This document shows positions 1 through 6,007 of a stretch of DNA of 8,168 nt, piece after piece (the stretch's first letter is position 1; every line of letters starts with the position of its first letter). The stretch comes from Anaerolineae bacterium. Lineage in GTDB: Bacteria; Chloroflexota; Anaerolineae; JAFGEY01. Both the position numbers and the translations under genes were made by a program. The stretch lies in NCBI GenBank assembly GCA_016931365.1, contig JAFGEY010000169.1, positions 1 through 8,168 of the forward strand, in the 5' to 3' direction. The notes beneath the pieces were generated by a model. That model did not search any database. It saw nothing but the letters and a program-made list of their open reading frames with translations, and was not told where the DNA came from.

Positions 1-90
1 GAAGGACGAGCCGTGTCCGAAGGACGAGCCGTGTCCGAAGGACGAGCCGTGTCCGAAGGACGAGCCGTGTCCGAAGGACGAGCCGTGCCA
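1..90 (+). repeat. 18-bp tandem repeat (minisatellite), five copies
   Basis: The unit GAAGGACGAGCCGTGTCC occurs four times without change (1-72). A fifth copy (73-90) ends CCA instead of TCC, and a decayed GAAGGAGAAG follows at 91-100. The unit is six codons long, so copy-number change would not shift the frame. Every unit contains GAAGGA, a Shine-Dalgarno-like hexamer. The array starts at the window edge and may continue upstream. Confidence 0.95.
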
Positions 91-108
91 GAAGGAGAAG
101 CGCGATGA
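1..108 (+). CDS. C-terminal end of an upstream gene, probably the OppD/DppD-type ABC ATPase (partial)
   Basis: In frame 1 the first bases read as four copies of the hexapeptide EGRAVS, one EGRAVP and a last EGEAR, then TGA at 106-108. That TGA overlaps the ATG of the next gene in an ATGA junction, the arrangement expected for tightly coupled ABC transporter genes. All three forward frames are open across the repeat, so the frame is chosen from the stop/start overlap and operon logic, not from homology. Because the next gene is an OppF/DppF-type ATPase, the upstream neighbour is likely its OppD/DppD partner, which normally ends in a non-conserved tail. No catalytic motif lies in the window, so the product is inferred from position only. 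The odd point is the tail itself, which is entirely DNA-repeat encoded. Confidence 0.55.
   Translation, partial: EGRAVSEGRAVSEGRAVSEGRAVSEGRAVPEGEAR
91..108 (+). promoter_or_regulatory. Ribosome binding site and ATGA coupling junction
   Basis: GAAGGAG at 91-97 sits 7 bases before the ATG at 105. The upstream stop TGA (106-108) shares two bases with that ATG. This supports ATG 105 as the start even though its frame is open further upstream, and points to translational coupling between the two genes. Confidence 0.75.
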
Positions 109-1118
109 CTCTGGCCAGCCTGCAACAAACACCGCTGATCGAAGTCAGAAGCCTGGGCCGCGCTTTCGGCGCGCGCCGGCGCCGCATCTGGGCCGTCGAC
201 GACGTCTCGTTCAAGGTGCCGCACGGCGACATTCTGTGCCTGGTCGGCGAAAGCGGCTGTGGCAAAACCACCACCGGCAAATTGATCGCCGGGCTGCTGC
301 ATCCAACCAGCGGAGAATTGTTATTCGAAGGCCGAAATATCTGGGACATGGACGTCCGCGATTTCAAGCGCTACCGCACAGCAGTGCAGTTGATCCACCA
401 GGACCCATATGCGTCGCTCAACCCGATGCAGACCATCTATGACATCATCACCGCGCCGCTGTTTCGACACAGCCTGGTGTCCAGCCGCGCTCACGCCTGG
501 GAGCGCTGCATCGAATTGTTCAACATCGTCGGACTGACGCCGCCCGAGGACCTGTTGCGCAAACACCCCCACGAGTTGAGCGGCGGCCAGCGCCAGCGCG
601 TGTCCGTCGCCCGCGCACTCACGGTCAACCCCAGCTTTATCGTCGCCGACGAAGCCGTGTCTATGGTCGATGTGTCGATTCGCGTCAGCCTGCTGACAAT
701 GTTGGGCCGCTTGCGCCAGGAGTTTGATGTGACCTTTTTGTTCATCACTCACGATCTGGCCCTGGCCAAGTATTTCGCCTGGGAAGGGCGCATCGCGGTG
801 ATGTATGTGGGCAGCATGGTTGAGCTGGCCGATACGCCGCGCCTGGTCAATGACCCGCTGCATCCCTACACGCAGGCGCTGCTGGCGGCCGTGCCCGAGG
901 CCGACCCGGAACTGACGCGTGGCAAAAAGCGCGTGCCCTTGCGCAGCCAGGAGATTCCCAGCCTGCTCAACCTGCCCAGCGGCTGCCGGTTTCACCCGCG
1001 CTGCCCGCACTTTGTCGAAGGGCTGTGCGATGTCGAGCGCCCCGCGCTGCTCGACACCGGTGATGGCCGCCAGGTGGCCTGCCACATAGTGGCCCGCGAA
1101 AAAGGACTGGCGTCATGA
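105..1118 (+). CDS. Oligopeptide/dipeptide ABC transporter ATP-binding protein (OppF/DppF type)
   Basis: A 337-residue cytoplasmic ATPase that powers import through a peptide-type ABC permease. The motifs are complete and in order: Walker A GESGCGKT (48-55), Q-loop Gln in IHQDP (Q99), signature LSGGQRQR (158-165), Walker B FIVADE with the catalytic Glu (178-183), D-loop SMVD (187-189 region) and switch His in ITHD (H216). After residue 245 comes the Opp/Dpp-specific C-terminal region with PLHPYTQALL and the Cys-rich GCRFHPRCP followed by C308, typical of this subfamily. Length is normal. Walker B reads ADEAVS where most relatives have ADEPVS, a mild change that leaves the Glu intact. The gene overlaps both neighbours by 4 bases. 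Substrate cannot be told from an ATPase. The family call is secure; choosing OppF over DppF is not possible. Confidence 0.95.
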   Translation: MTLASLQQTPLIEVRSLGRAFGARRRRIWAVDDVSFKVPHGDILCLVGESGCGKTTTGKLIAGLLHPTSGELLFEGRNIWDMDVRDFKRYRTAVQLIHQDPYASLNPMQTIYDIITAPLFRHSLVSSRAHAWERCIELFNIVGLTPPEDLLRKHPHELSGGQRQRVSVARALTVNPSFIVADEAVSMVDVSIRVSLLTMLGRLRQEFDVTFLFITHDLALAKYFAWEGRIAVMYVGSMVELADTPRLVNDPLHPYTQALLAAVPEADPELTRGKKRVPLRSQEIPSLLNLPSGCRFHPRCPHFVEGLCDVERPALLDTGDGRQVACHIVAREKGLAS

Positions 1119-1300
1119 TCAGCCCACAAGTTGGCCGGGCAGCGTTTCGCGTTGCGTTTATGATGGTGGCCCTTGCGGGGGTTATGTTGCTCATCTTGAC
1201 GCCTGGCACCGCCGAATATATCATTTCGGTCATCACCCTGGTTTTGGGGCTGGTCTTTATGGGCATCATTTTTGTGCTGGTGCGGGTAATGGAACAGTAG
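1115..1300 (+). CDS. Small two-helix membrane protein in the ABC transporter operon
   Basis: A 61-residue protein whose ATG overlaps the stop of the ATPase gene (ATGA at 1115-1118), with AAAGGA at 1101-1106 as ribosome binding site 8 bases upstream. It has a short basic N-terminus, a hydrophobic segment at about residues 11-29, a short loop with GTAE, and a second hydrophobic segment at about 35-57 ending VRVMEQ. This predicts two membrane helices joined by a tight turn, with both ends probably in the cytoplasm. I do not recognise a family. The overlap, good ribosome binding site and clean amphipathic layout argue that it is real. Position suggests an accessory subunit or assembly factor of the transporter, but this is inference only. 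Confidence 0.75.
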   Translation: MISPQVGRAAFRVAFMMVALAGVMLLILTPGTAEYIISVITLVLGLVFMGIIFVLVRVMEQ

Positions 1301-1431
1301 AAAATTAAACGAGTTGGCGCCTGACCCGCAAGATAGGTGCTTTTTGTGAATCCTCGCAATGACAGATTGGGATTTTTCCAACAGCAGCCGCTGAAGAAAA
1401 AAAGATCGTCCAATCAGTTCATCGTCGAGAA

Positions 1432-1509
1432 ATGAAAGGAGGTGCAGCAAAAACCTTTGTTCGTCGTTTATCGGTGGTTCTATCTTTTTTGAATTCCGAA
1501 GGAGGATGA
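1432..1509 (+). CDS. Possible 25-codon leader peptide overlapping the binding-protein start
   Basis: An ATG at 1432 opens a 25-codon frame beginning MKGGAAKTFVRRLSVVL and ending in TGA at 1507-1509, inside the first possible codons of the lipoprotein gene. Its own upstream region is weak (only CGAG), so translation is doubtful. If translated, its stop would bring ribosomes onto the AAGGAGG that serves the next gene. There is no homology support, and a chance open frame of this size is common. Confidence 0.15.
   Translation: MKGGAAKTFVRRLSVVLSFLNSEGG
1435..1444 (+). promoter_or_regulatory. Orphan consensus Shine-Dalgarno AAAGGAGGTG
   Basis: This ten-base run matches the complement of the bacterial 16S rRNA 3' end throughout. 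No ATG or GTG follows at a usable distance. The nearest in-frame start of the lipoprotein gene is about 70 bases further on, and that gene has its own good site. Confidence 0.5.
1499..1505 (+). promoter_or_regulatory. Ribosome binding site that decides the lipoprotein start
   Basis: AAGGAGG at 1499-1505 touches the ATG at 1506 directly (no spacer) but lies 9 bases before the in-frame ATG at 1515. Normal spacing therefore favours ATG 1515, giving an N-terminus MKTKRF instead of MIQMKTKRF. Confidence 0.8.
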
Positions 1510-1514
1510 TTCAA

Positions 1515-3437
1515 ATGAAAACCAAGCGTTTTGTGTTTGCTGTACTCAGCGTGATCACCATCCTGGCGACGATCACCGCCTGCGCCACACCAACGGCTCA
1601 GGTTGTTGAAAAAGAAGTCACCAAGATAGTCCAGGAAGTGGTCAAAGAGACCGTTGTTGTCGAAGGCAAAGAGGTCGAGGTCACCAAGGTGGTCGAAAAA
1701 GTCGTCACCCAGGTGGTCAAGGAAGAAGTGGTCGTCACCGCCACCCCCGACCCCTCCAAGGTCAAGCCGGCGGTCTTTAACGCGGCCTATCCTTACTCGG
1801 TGCCGCCGCAAGGGCACTTTAACTTTTTCGCCTCAGGCTTCCTGGGGGTTGGCATTTACCAGGACCTGGCCGAGCTGCCCGCGTTCTTTTACAAGTGGGC
1901 CACCGGCGAGTACATCCCCTTGCTGGGCACCGACTATGCCGTGGAGCCGCCCGACAAGGTGCGGGTGACGCTGCGCAAGGGCGTCAAGTGGAGCGACGGC
2001 TCTGACTTTACGGCCAAGGACATGGTCGATACCTTTACCATTGGCCGCCTGCAGAACTACCAGGTATGGAACTATGTAAGCAAGGTCGAAGCGATCGATG
2101 ACTTTACCGTCCTGTTCACGATGGGCAAGCCGGCCCTGCCGGCGGTACGCATGATCCTCAAGCAGCGCATCGCCCCCTCGTCGGTGTACGGCCAGTTCGC
2201 CGCCGACGCGCAAAAGCTGTTCGACGCCGGCAAGACCCGCGACGATCAGGAGTGGAAAGACCTGCAGACCAAGCTGACCGAGTTCCGTCCCGCGCAAAAG
2301 GTCGTGACCGGGCCCTACACCATCGCCAGTCTGGACGACGTCAATGAGGCGCGCCTGACCATGGTCAAGGTGCCCACCTCGTTCTGGGCCGACAAGGTCA
2401 AGTTCGACCAGATCCTGATGTACCAGGGCGAGACGCCGGTCATCACCCCGCTGGTGATGGCCAATCAGGTCGACTATGCCACGCACGGTTTCGCCCCGGC
2501 CACCGAAAGGGCCTTCAAGGAAATGGGCATCCGCATCCTGCGCCCGCCCATCTTCTCCGGGCCGGCCATCATCTTTAACTTCAAGATCCATCCCTTCGAG
2601 CTGCCCGAGTTCCGCAAGGCCGTCGCCCACGCGATCAACATGGACGACAATGCCTTCGTCTCGCTGGGCGAGTCGGCCAAGAACCAGATCTATATGACCG
2701 GCGTCAGCGAGAACATCATCGGCACCTGGCTGACCCAGGCCCAACTGGACGAGATGGACAAGTACGAGTACAACACCGCCAAGGCCGAAGAATACCTCAA
2801 GGGGATCGGCTTTACCAAGGGCGCCGACGGCATCTGGGTGGACGACCAGGGCGTCAAGTGTGAGTACGAGCTGATCGTGCCCGCCGAGTACGCCGACTGG
2901 AGCGGCGCGGCCGAGAACGCCGCCGCCCAGCTCACCAAGTTCGGCATCAAGACCACGATGCGCGGCGTCACCTACACCCAGATCGGCGACCAGGTGAACA
3001 AGGGCGACTTCCAGATGGCCATCCAGGGTTGGGGTTCAGCCGACCCGCATCCCTACTTTTCCATCCGCGCCGGCTTTTTCAACAACAACCCGGCAGCGAT
3101 CAGCGGCGGCGACCCGGCCCTGCCCGGCATCGCCTACGCTTTGCAGCGCACGCTGGCCGATGGCAGCGAGGTTGACCTGGAGCAGATGATCATTGACTGC
3201 ATCGAGGGTCTGGACCTGGACGCGCAAAAAGGCCGCGTCTACGATCTGGTCAAGATCTTTAACCAGGAACTGCCGCGCGTCCCGCTGTGGGAGCGCTATG
3301 GCAACAACCCGATCCAGGACGGCCTGAATACCACCGGCTGGCCCGCCGACGACGATCCGCTGTTCAAGAACAGCCCGTACAATGACTCGTTCGTGATCCT
3401 GTGGATCCTCGACGGCACCGTCGGGCCGATCGAGTAA
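1515..3437 (+). CDS. Extracellular solute-binding lipoprotein, family 5 (peptide/nickel type)
   Basis: A 640-residue lipoprotein that captures the solute outside the membrane and hands it to the Opp/Dpp-type permease. The N-terminus MKTKRF plus a hydrophobic stretch ending ITAC places the lipidated Cys at residue 23. Residues about 30-77 form a charged, beta-branched linker of repeated VVEKxVT/VVKExV units rich in Val, Glu, Lys and Thr. The SBP_bac_5 fold follows, with the diagnostic LRKGVKWSDGSDFTAKDM at about 153-170. It ends in a region with PRVPLWERYGNNP, typical of the C-terminal closure of this family. The protein is longer than the usual 500-550 residues, mostly because of the linker. 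It lies downstream of the ATPase and small membrane protein genes, with a strong terminator after it. Substrate is unknown: oligopeptides are the default, but family members also bind sugars, nickel or opines. Confidence 0.93.
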   Translation: MKTKRFVFAVLSVITILATITACATPTAQVVEKEVTKIVQEVVKETVVVEGKEVEVTKVVEKVVTQVVKEEVVVTATPDPSKVKPAVFNAAYPYSVPPQGHFNFFASGFLGVGIYQDLAELPAFFYKWATGEYIPLLGTDYAVEPPDKVRVTLRKGVKWSDGSDFTAKDMVDTFTIGRLQNYQVWNYVSKVEAIDDFTVLFTMGKPALPAVRMILKQRIAPSSVYGQFAADAQKLFDAGKTRDDQEWKDLQTKLTEFRPAQKVVTGPYTIASLDDVNEARLTMVKVPTSFWADKVKFDQILMYQGETPVITPLVMANQVDYATHGFAPATERAFKEMGIRILRPPIFSGPAIIFNFKIHPFELPEFRKAVAHAINMDDNAFVSLGESAKNQIYMTGVSENIIGTWLTQAQLDEMDKYEYNTAKAEEYLKGIGFTKGADGIWVDDQGVKCEYELIVPAEYADWSGAAENAAAQLTKFGIKTTMRGVTYTQIGDQVNKGDFQMAIQGWGSADPHPYFSIRAGFFNNNPAAISGGDPALPGIAYALQRTLADGSEVDLEQMIIDCIEGLDLDAQKGRVYDLVKIFNQELPRVPLWERYGNNPIQDGLNTTGWPADDDPLFKNSPYNDSFVILWILDGTVGPIE

Positions 3438-3443
3438 GTAAAT

Positions 3444-3488
3444 AGAAACCAGGTTTGGGCAAGCGAGCTTGCGACAAACCTGGTTTCT
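3444..3488 (+). terminator. Long two-part hairpin just after the binding-protein gene
   Basis: The arms AGAAACCAGGTTTG (3444-3457) and CAAACCTGGTTTCT (3475-3488) are perfect 14-base complements. Nested inside are GCAAG (3459-3463) and CTTGC (3468-3472) with a four-base loop, so the RNA would fold into one long rod with a small internal bulge. There is no U-run after it, so it may be an mRNA 3'-end stabiliser or a dispersed palindromic repeat, with termination left to the next element. Confidence 0.6.
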
Positions 3489-3496
3489 CACCTTAT

Positions 3497-3520
3497 GGCG
3501 CGCACAACGGCGTGCGCGCC
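3497..3520. repeat. GC-rich hairpin
   Basis: GGCGCGCAC (3497-3505) pairs perfectly with GTGCGCGCC (3512-3520) around a six-base loop AACGGC. No U-run follows on either strand. It lies between the transporter hairpin and the intrinsic terminator. Confidence 0.6.
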
Positions 3521-3529
3521 GTAAAACAT

Positions 3530-3561
3530 AAAGTAGGGGCGTCTAGGCCCCTACTTTTTTT
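3530..3561 (+). terminator. Intrinsic (Rho-independent) terminator of the transporter operon
   Basis: AAAGTAGGGGC (3530-3540) pairs with GCCCCTACTTT (3547-3557) around a six-base loop, and the stem runs into a seven-T tract (3555-3561). This is the standard stem plus U-tract layout for plus-strand transcripts, about 93 bases after the lipoprotein stop. On the minus strand the A-run pairs into the stem and TTTATGTTTT follows, so weaker activity in that direction is possible. Confidence 0.85.
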
Positions 3562-3579
3562 GACTTGCTCGTAGTATAG

Positions 3580-3662
3580 GCGCGCTTTCCATAGCGCGCA
3601 TTGCGAACTTGAGATCAACAACAGTGCGCGGTTGCATACGTACTCGTTTGAAGAAACCGCGC
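3580..3662 (-). repeat. Two hairpins downstream of the zinc-ribbon gene
   Basis: The first, GCGCGCT (3580-3586) / AGCGCGC (3593-3599), has loop TTCCAT. The second, GCGCGGTT (3626-3633) / AACCGCGC (3655-3662), has a 21-base loop and abuts the stop codon of the minus-strand gene at 3663. Neither has a U-tract on the minus strand. They could form the 3' end of the minus-strand transcript, but termination is unproven. Confidence 0.5.
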
Positions 3663-3950
3663 CTACCCCCGCAAGCGCCGCCTCGCCTCGCCGCAGCGCG
3701 GGCACTGATGCCCCGCGAAGCGGATGCCGCACACCGGGCAGACGCGCTTCTCCCCACCTCCCGGCTCAACTTCAACAGCGACAACGACCACCTGCTGTCC
3801 CACGACGCTCTCCAGCCACTCTTCCAGCGGCACGTCGCCGATCAGCCAACCGCCCTCCGCGGAGCGCTGCAACTGGCCTTCCATCACCCTGGCGCCGATC
3901 TCATAGCCGCGATTCATCAACTGCCTTGCTTCGTGCAAAGTGAGGGCCAT
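3663..3950 (-). CDS. Small protein with a C-terminal zinc ribbon
   Basis: A 95-residue protein starting at ATG 3950, with GGAGAG a few bases upstream. Residues 1-60 are a compact, probably helical-then-beta region (LTLHEARQLMNRGYEIGARV, then GGWLIGD, then EWLESVVGQQVVVVAVEVEP). A Gly linker at about 64-66 leads to two CxxC knuckles, CPVCG (71-75) and CPRCG (83-87), an 8-residue-spaced zinc ribbon, and a basic tail RRRLRG. The four Cys should hold one zinc. Such ribbons often contact nucleic acid or protein partners, but the function is not recognised. It lies on the same strand as selB, 124 bases downstream of it, in a gap containing repeats, so co-transcription is possible but not certain. 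The open frame on the opposite strand here is taken as a shadow. Confidence 0.75.
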   Translation of the reverse strand: MALTLHEARQLMNRGYEIGARVMEGQLQRSAEGGWLIGDVPLEEWLESVVGQQVVVVAVEVEPGGGEKRVCPVCGIRFAGHQCPRCGEARRRLRG

Positions 3951-3970
3951 TGTTCTCTCCTACTCCGATA

Positions 3971-4072
3971 AGGGCGAAGCATCCCAAGACGGAATCTGCC
4001 GATCGAGAATACCTCTGCCGTCCGAACATCCTGGTCAATGAAGCATGTGCAAGAGATGCTTCGCCCCTACTT
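3971..4072. repeat. Inverted repeat pair between selB and the zinc-ribbon gene
   Basis: GGGCGAAGCATC (3972-3983) is the perfect complement of GATGCTTCGCCC (4055-4066), with 71 bases between. A smaller hairpin GAAGCAT (4040-4046) / ATGCTTC (4056-4062) competes with it. The outer end, CGCCCCTACTT (4062-4072), is the reverse complement of AAGTAGGGGCG at 3531-3541 in the terminator region. The rest of the 3951-4074 gap shows no gene, and I see no tRNA-like cloverleaf. Confidence 0.6.
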
Positions 4073-4074
4073 GA

Positions 4075-5997
4075 TCAACGTAACACGCGCACGTCACCCT
4101 GGCGTTTGGTGACGCGCCGTTCGTCCAGGTACTCCATCAAAGCCAGGGCATACTTGCGGCTGGTGTCGAACAGATCGCGCACCTGAGCCACGGTGATGCT
4201 GCCTTCGCGTTCGACGTGAGCCACCACCCGCTCCCTGGCCCAGACAAAGGTTGCGCCGAGAAAGACTACGTCGGCGCTGGCGCGCACCAGGACCCCCTGT
4301 TCGAGCAGGGCATTGAACAACTCGCCCCCCAACTGCGCCTCACATTCATCCGCCGACGGCGTGGCAAAGGGTGCGCGTCGAAATGCCTCGACCAATGCGT
4401 CCGCTCGGCGCTGTTGCCCCGCGTCGAACTGAACACGATGGTCGGCCAGCCAGACGCCCGTCTCATCTGCACCGATCACACTTTCGTGTACGGCGCGGTC
4501 GGCGATCTGGTTAAACAGCTTGCCGCTCAGCGCGGATCGCCCCTCTTGCAGCCGGCTGCGCAATTCTTCGCGTGGCATGCCCTTGCGCAACGGCCACGCG
4601 GCGTGATAGGCGCCCAGAATCGCCCTCATCTGCGCCACAAACTGCTGCCAGCCAAAAGATGAAATGAGAAAGGACGCGCTCAACGCCCAACGATCGACGA
4701 TCGGGCGCACAAAATCGTCGAGGAAAAAGACTTGTCCCCCCGCAAGCAGGGCGCGCAGCGCTTCATCGATCACCTCTATGGGCAGGGAGACCGTCTTGTA
4801 CAAGACGCGGACCTCAACCGGCTGCTCGTGCTCCAGGATTTGCAGCACAATGTCTTCCGGCGTGCCGGAGAGCAGCGTTTCCAATCGTGCGATCACGTCT
4901 GCCTTGAAGCGCCGATGGCGGCGTCCTGGCAGTGGATCGACCACGATTCCGCCGCCAACGGTTATGCTCGGCGACAACCAGCGCAGAATAAATCGCTCGC
5001 CGCGCACCAGGGCCACCGGCAACGATAGCTGGAGCTGCGCCCAGCCGGCCTCGCCGGGATCGAGCTTTTCCGAACCCAACAGACGCACGCGAGCGGGCAC
5101 CTCGGACGCGCCGCAGAAAAAATCGACTTCAGTGTTGTGCTTGAGCGGCTGCGATATGCCGGGCAGGTAACGAAGCTGCACATCGACCAATTGGGTCGAT
5201 TGGAGCAGACCGGGCAGAGTCACCACCTGGCCGCGCACGATCTCGTCTTTGCTGATCCCGCTCAGGTTGACCGCCACCCGACTACCGGGCATCGCCTGTT
5301 CGATTTTCTCTTTGTGTGTTTGCAGGCCGCGAATCCGCGCTCTGAGGCCGGAGGGCACCAGTTCGACTTCCTGGCCCACGCTCAGCACCCCACCGATCAG
5401 CGTACCGGTGACCACAGTGCCGAATCCCGCAATCGTAAATACCCGATCCACCGGCAGGCGAGGCCGTCCACGATTGGCGCGGGCCGGCACAGCGCGCAGG
5501 CAACGCGCCAGTTCGGCCACCAGCTCGTCCAGCCCGGCGCCGGTCACCGACGAAACGGGCACAATCGGCGCATCTTGCAGACACGTGCCATCGACCTGTT
5601 CCATCACATCGGCCATCACCAGATCGAGCCACTCGGGGTCGTCCACCAGATCGATCTTGGTCAGGGCAATGACGCCGCCTTGAATCTGGAGCAGATCGAG
5701 GATGGCGAGGTGTTCGCGGGTCTGGGGCATAATCCCTTCATCGGCAGCGATGACCAACAACGCCGCGTCGATGCCGCCAACGCCGGCCAGCATGTTTTTG
5801 ATGAAATCGCGGTGACCGGGCACATCGATAATGCCGACCTGCTCACCGTTCGGCAGAGTCAACCAGGCAAAGCCGAGCACGATGCTCATTTCGCGCTCTT
5901 TTTCCACCTGAAGACGGTCTGGATCGATGCCGGTAAGCGTCTTGACCAGCGTGGATTTGCCGTGATCGACGTGGCCGGCAGTGCCGATGACGTGCAT
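4075..5997 (-). CDS. selB: Selenocysteine-specific translation elongation factor SelB
   Basis: A 640-residue GTPase that carries selenocysteinyl-tRNA to the ribosome at UGA codons marked by a SECIS RNA hairpin. The G domain has G1 GHVDHGKS (8-15), G3 DVPGH (58-62), G4 TKID (113-116) and G5 SSVTGAG (149-155). Domain 2 opens with PVDRVFTIAGFGTVVTGTL (182-200). The C-terminal third lacks EF-Tu likeness and holds the winged-helix repeats, ending in the SelB-typical block with DTSRKYALALMEYLD (about 611-625), which in the family binds SECIS RNA. Length matches bacterial SelB. Switch I reads REMSIVLGFAW: the usual Thr is Ser and the next acidic residue is Val. The start ATG at 5997 has AAGGAG at 6002-6007, immediately after the TAA of the coiled-coil gene. 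selA, selD and tRNA-Sec are not in the window. Confidence 0.96.
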   Translation of the reverse strand: MHVIGTAGHVDHGKSTLVKTLTGIDPDRLQVEKEREMSIVLGFAWLTLPNGEQVGIIDVPGHRDFIKNMLAGVGGIDAALLVIAADEGIMPQTREHLAILDLLQIQGGVIALTKIDLVDDPEWLDLVMADVMEQVDGTCLQDAPIVPVSSVTGAGLDELVAELARCLRAVPARANRGRPRLPVDRVFTIAGFGTVVTGTLIGGVLSVGQEVELVPSGLRARIRGLQTHKEKIEQAMPGSRVAVNLSGISKDEIVRGQVVTLPGLLQSTQLVDVQLRYLPGISQPLKHNTEVDFFCGASEVPARVRLLGSEKLDPGEAGWAQLQLSLPVALVRGERFILRWLSPSITVGGGIVVDPLPGRRHRRFKADVIARLETLLSGTPEDIVLQILEHEQPVEVRVLYKTVSLPIEVIDEALRALLAGGQVFFLDDFVRPIVDRWALSASFLISSFGWQQFVAQMRAILGAYHAAWPLRKGMPREELRSRLQEGRSALSGKLFNQIADRAVHESVIGADETGVWLADHRVQFDAGQQRRADALVEAFRRAPFATPSADECEAQLGGELFNALLEQGVLVRASADVVFLGATFVWARERVVAHVEREGSITVAQVRDLFDTSRKYALALMEYLDERRVTKRQGDVRVLR

Positions 5998-6007
5998 CCT
6001 GCTCCTT

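Larger units (their letters stand above)
1301..1514 (+). other. Leader region before the binding-protein gene
   Basis: These 214 bases hold no conserved-looking gene. Visible items are an imperfect hairpin at 1373-1401 (TTTTTC / GAAAAA outer arms, CAGC / GCTG inner arms) and two strong Shine-Dalgarno sequences (1435-1444 and 1499-1505). The stretch around 1351-1363, TCCTCGCAATGACA, resembles dispersed intergenic repeat fragments I recall from various environmental genomes. No convincing -35/-10 promoter pair was found, though the size of the gap leaves room for one. Base composition is more AT-rich than the flanking genes. Confidence 0.5.

Noticed and set aside
1..90. CRISPR array
   Set aside because: The repeats are contiguous with no spacers, are only 18 bases long and form a coding-frame minisatellite.
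2..442. Frame-2 reading with a KDEPCP repeat at the left edge
   Set aside because: This frame runs on without a stop far into the ATPase gene, so it cannot be a sensible end of the upstream gene; frame 1 stops exactly at the next start.
321..1085. 254-codon open frame on the minus strand inside the ATPase gene
   Set aside because: It lies opposite a gene with every ABC ATPase motif intact, and its His/Gln/Ala-rich translation is typical of antisense frames in high-GC DNA.
1457..1486. Promoter TTGTTC ... TATCTT upstream of the binding-protein gene
   Set aside because: The boxes match the consensus poorly with an 18-base spacer, and the start site would fall almost on the ribosome binding site.
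1833..2744. 303-codon minus-strand open frame inside the binding-protein gene
   Set aside because: It is the shadow of a clear SBP_bac_5 domain; its translation is low complexity with many Gly, Asp and His and no recognisable motif.
3609..3971. 120-codon plus-strand open frame over the zinc-ribbon gene
   Set aside because: The minus-strand reading has a good ribosome binding site and two CxxC knuckles; the plus-strand reading has neither.
3951..4074. tRNA-Sec gene next to selB
   Set aside because: The gap is long enough, but no acceptor stem, T-loop consensus or extended variable arm could be found.
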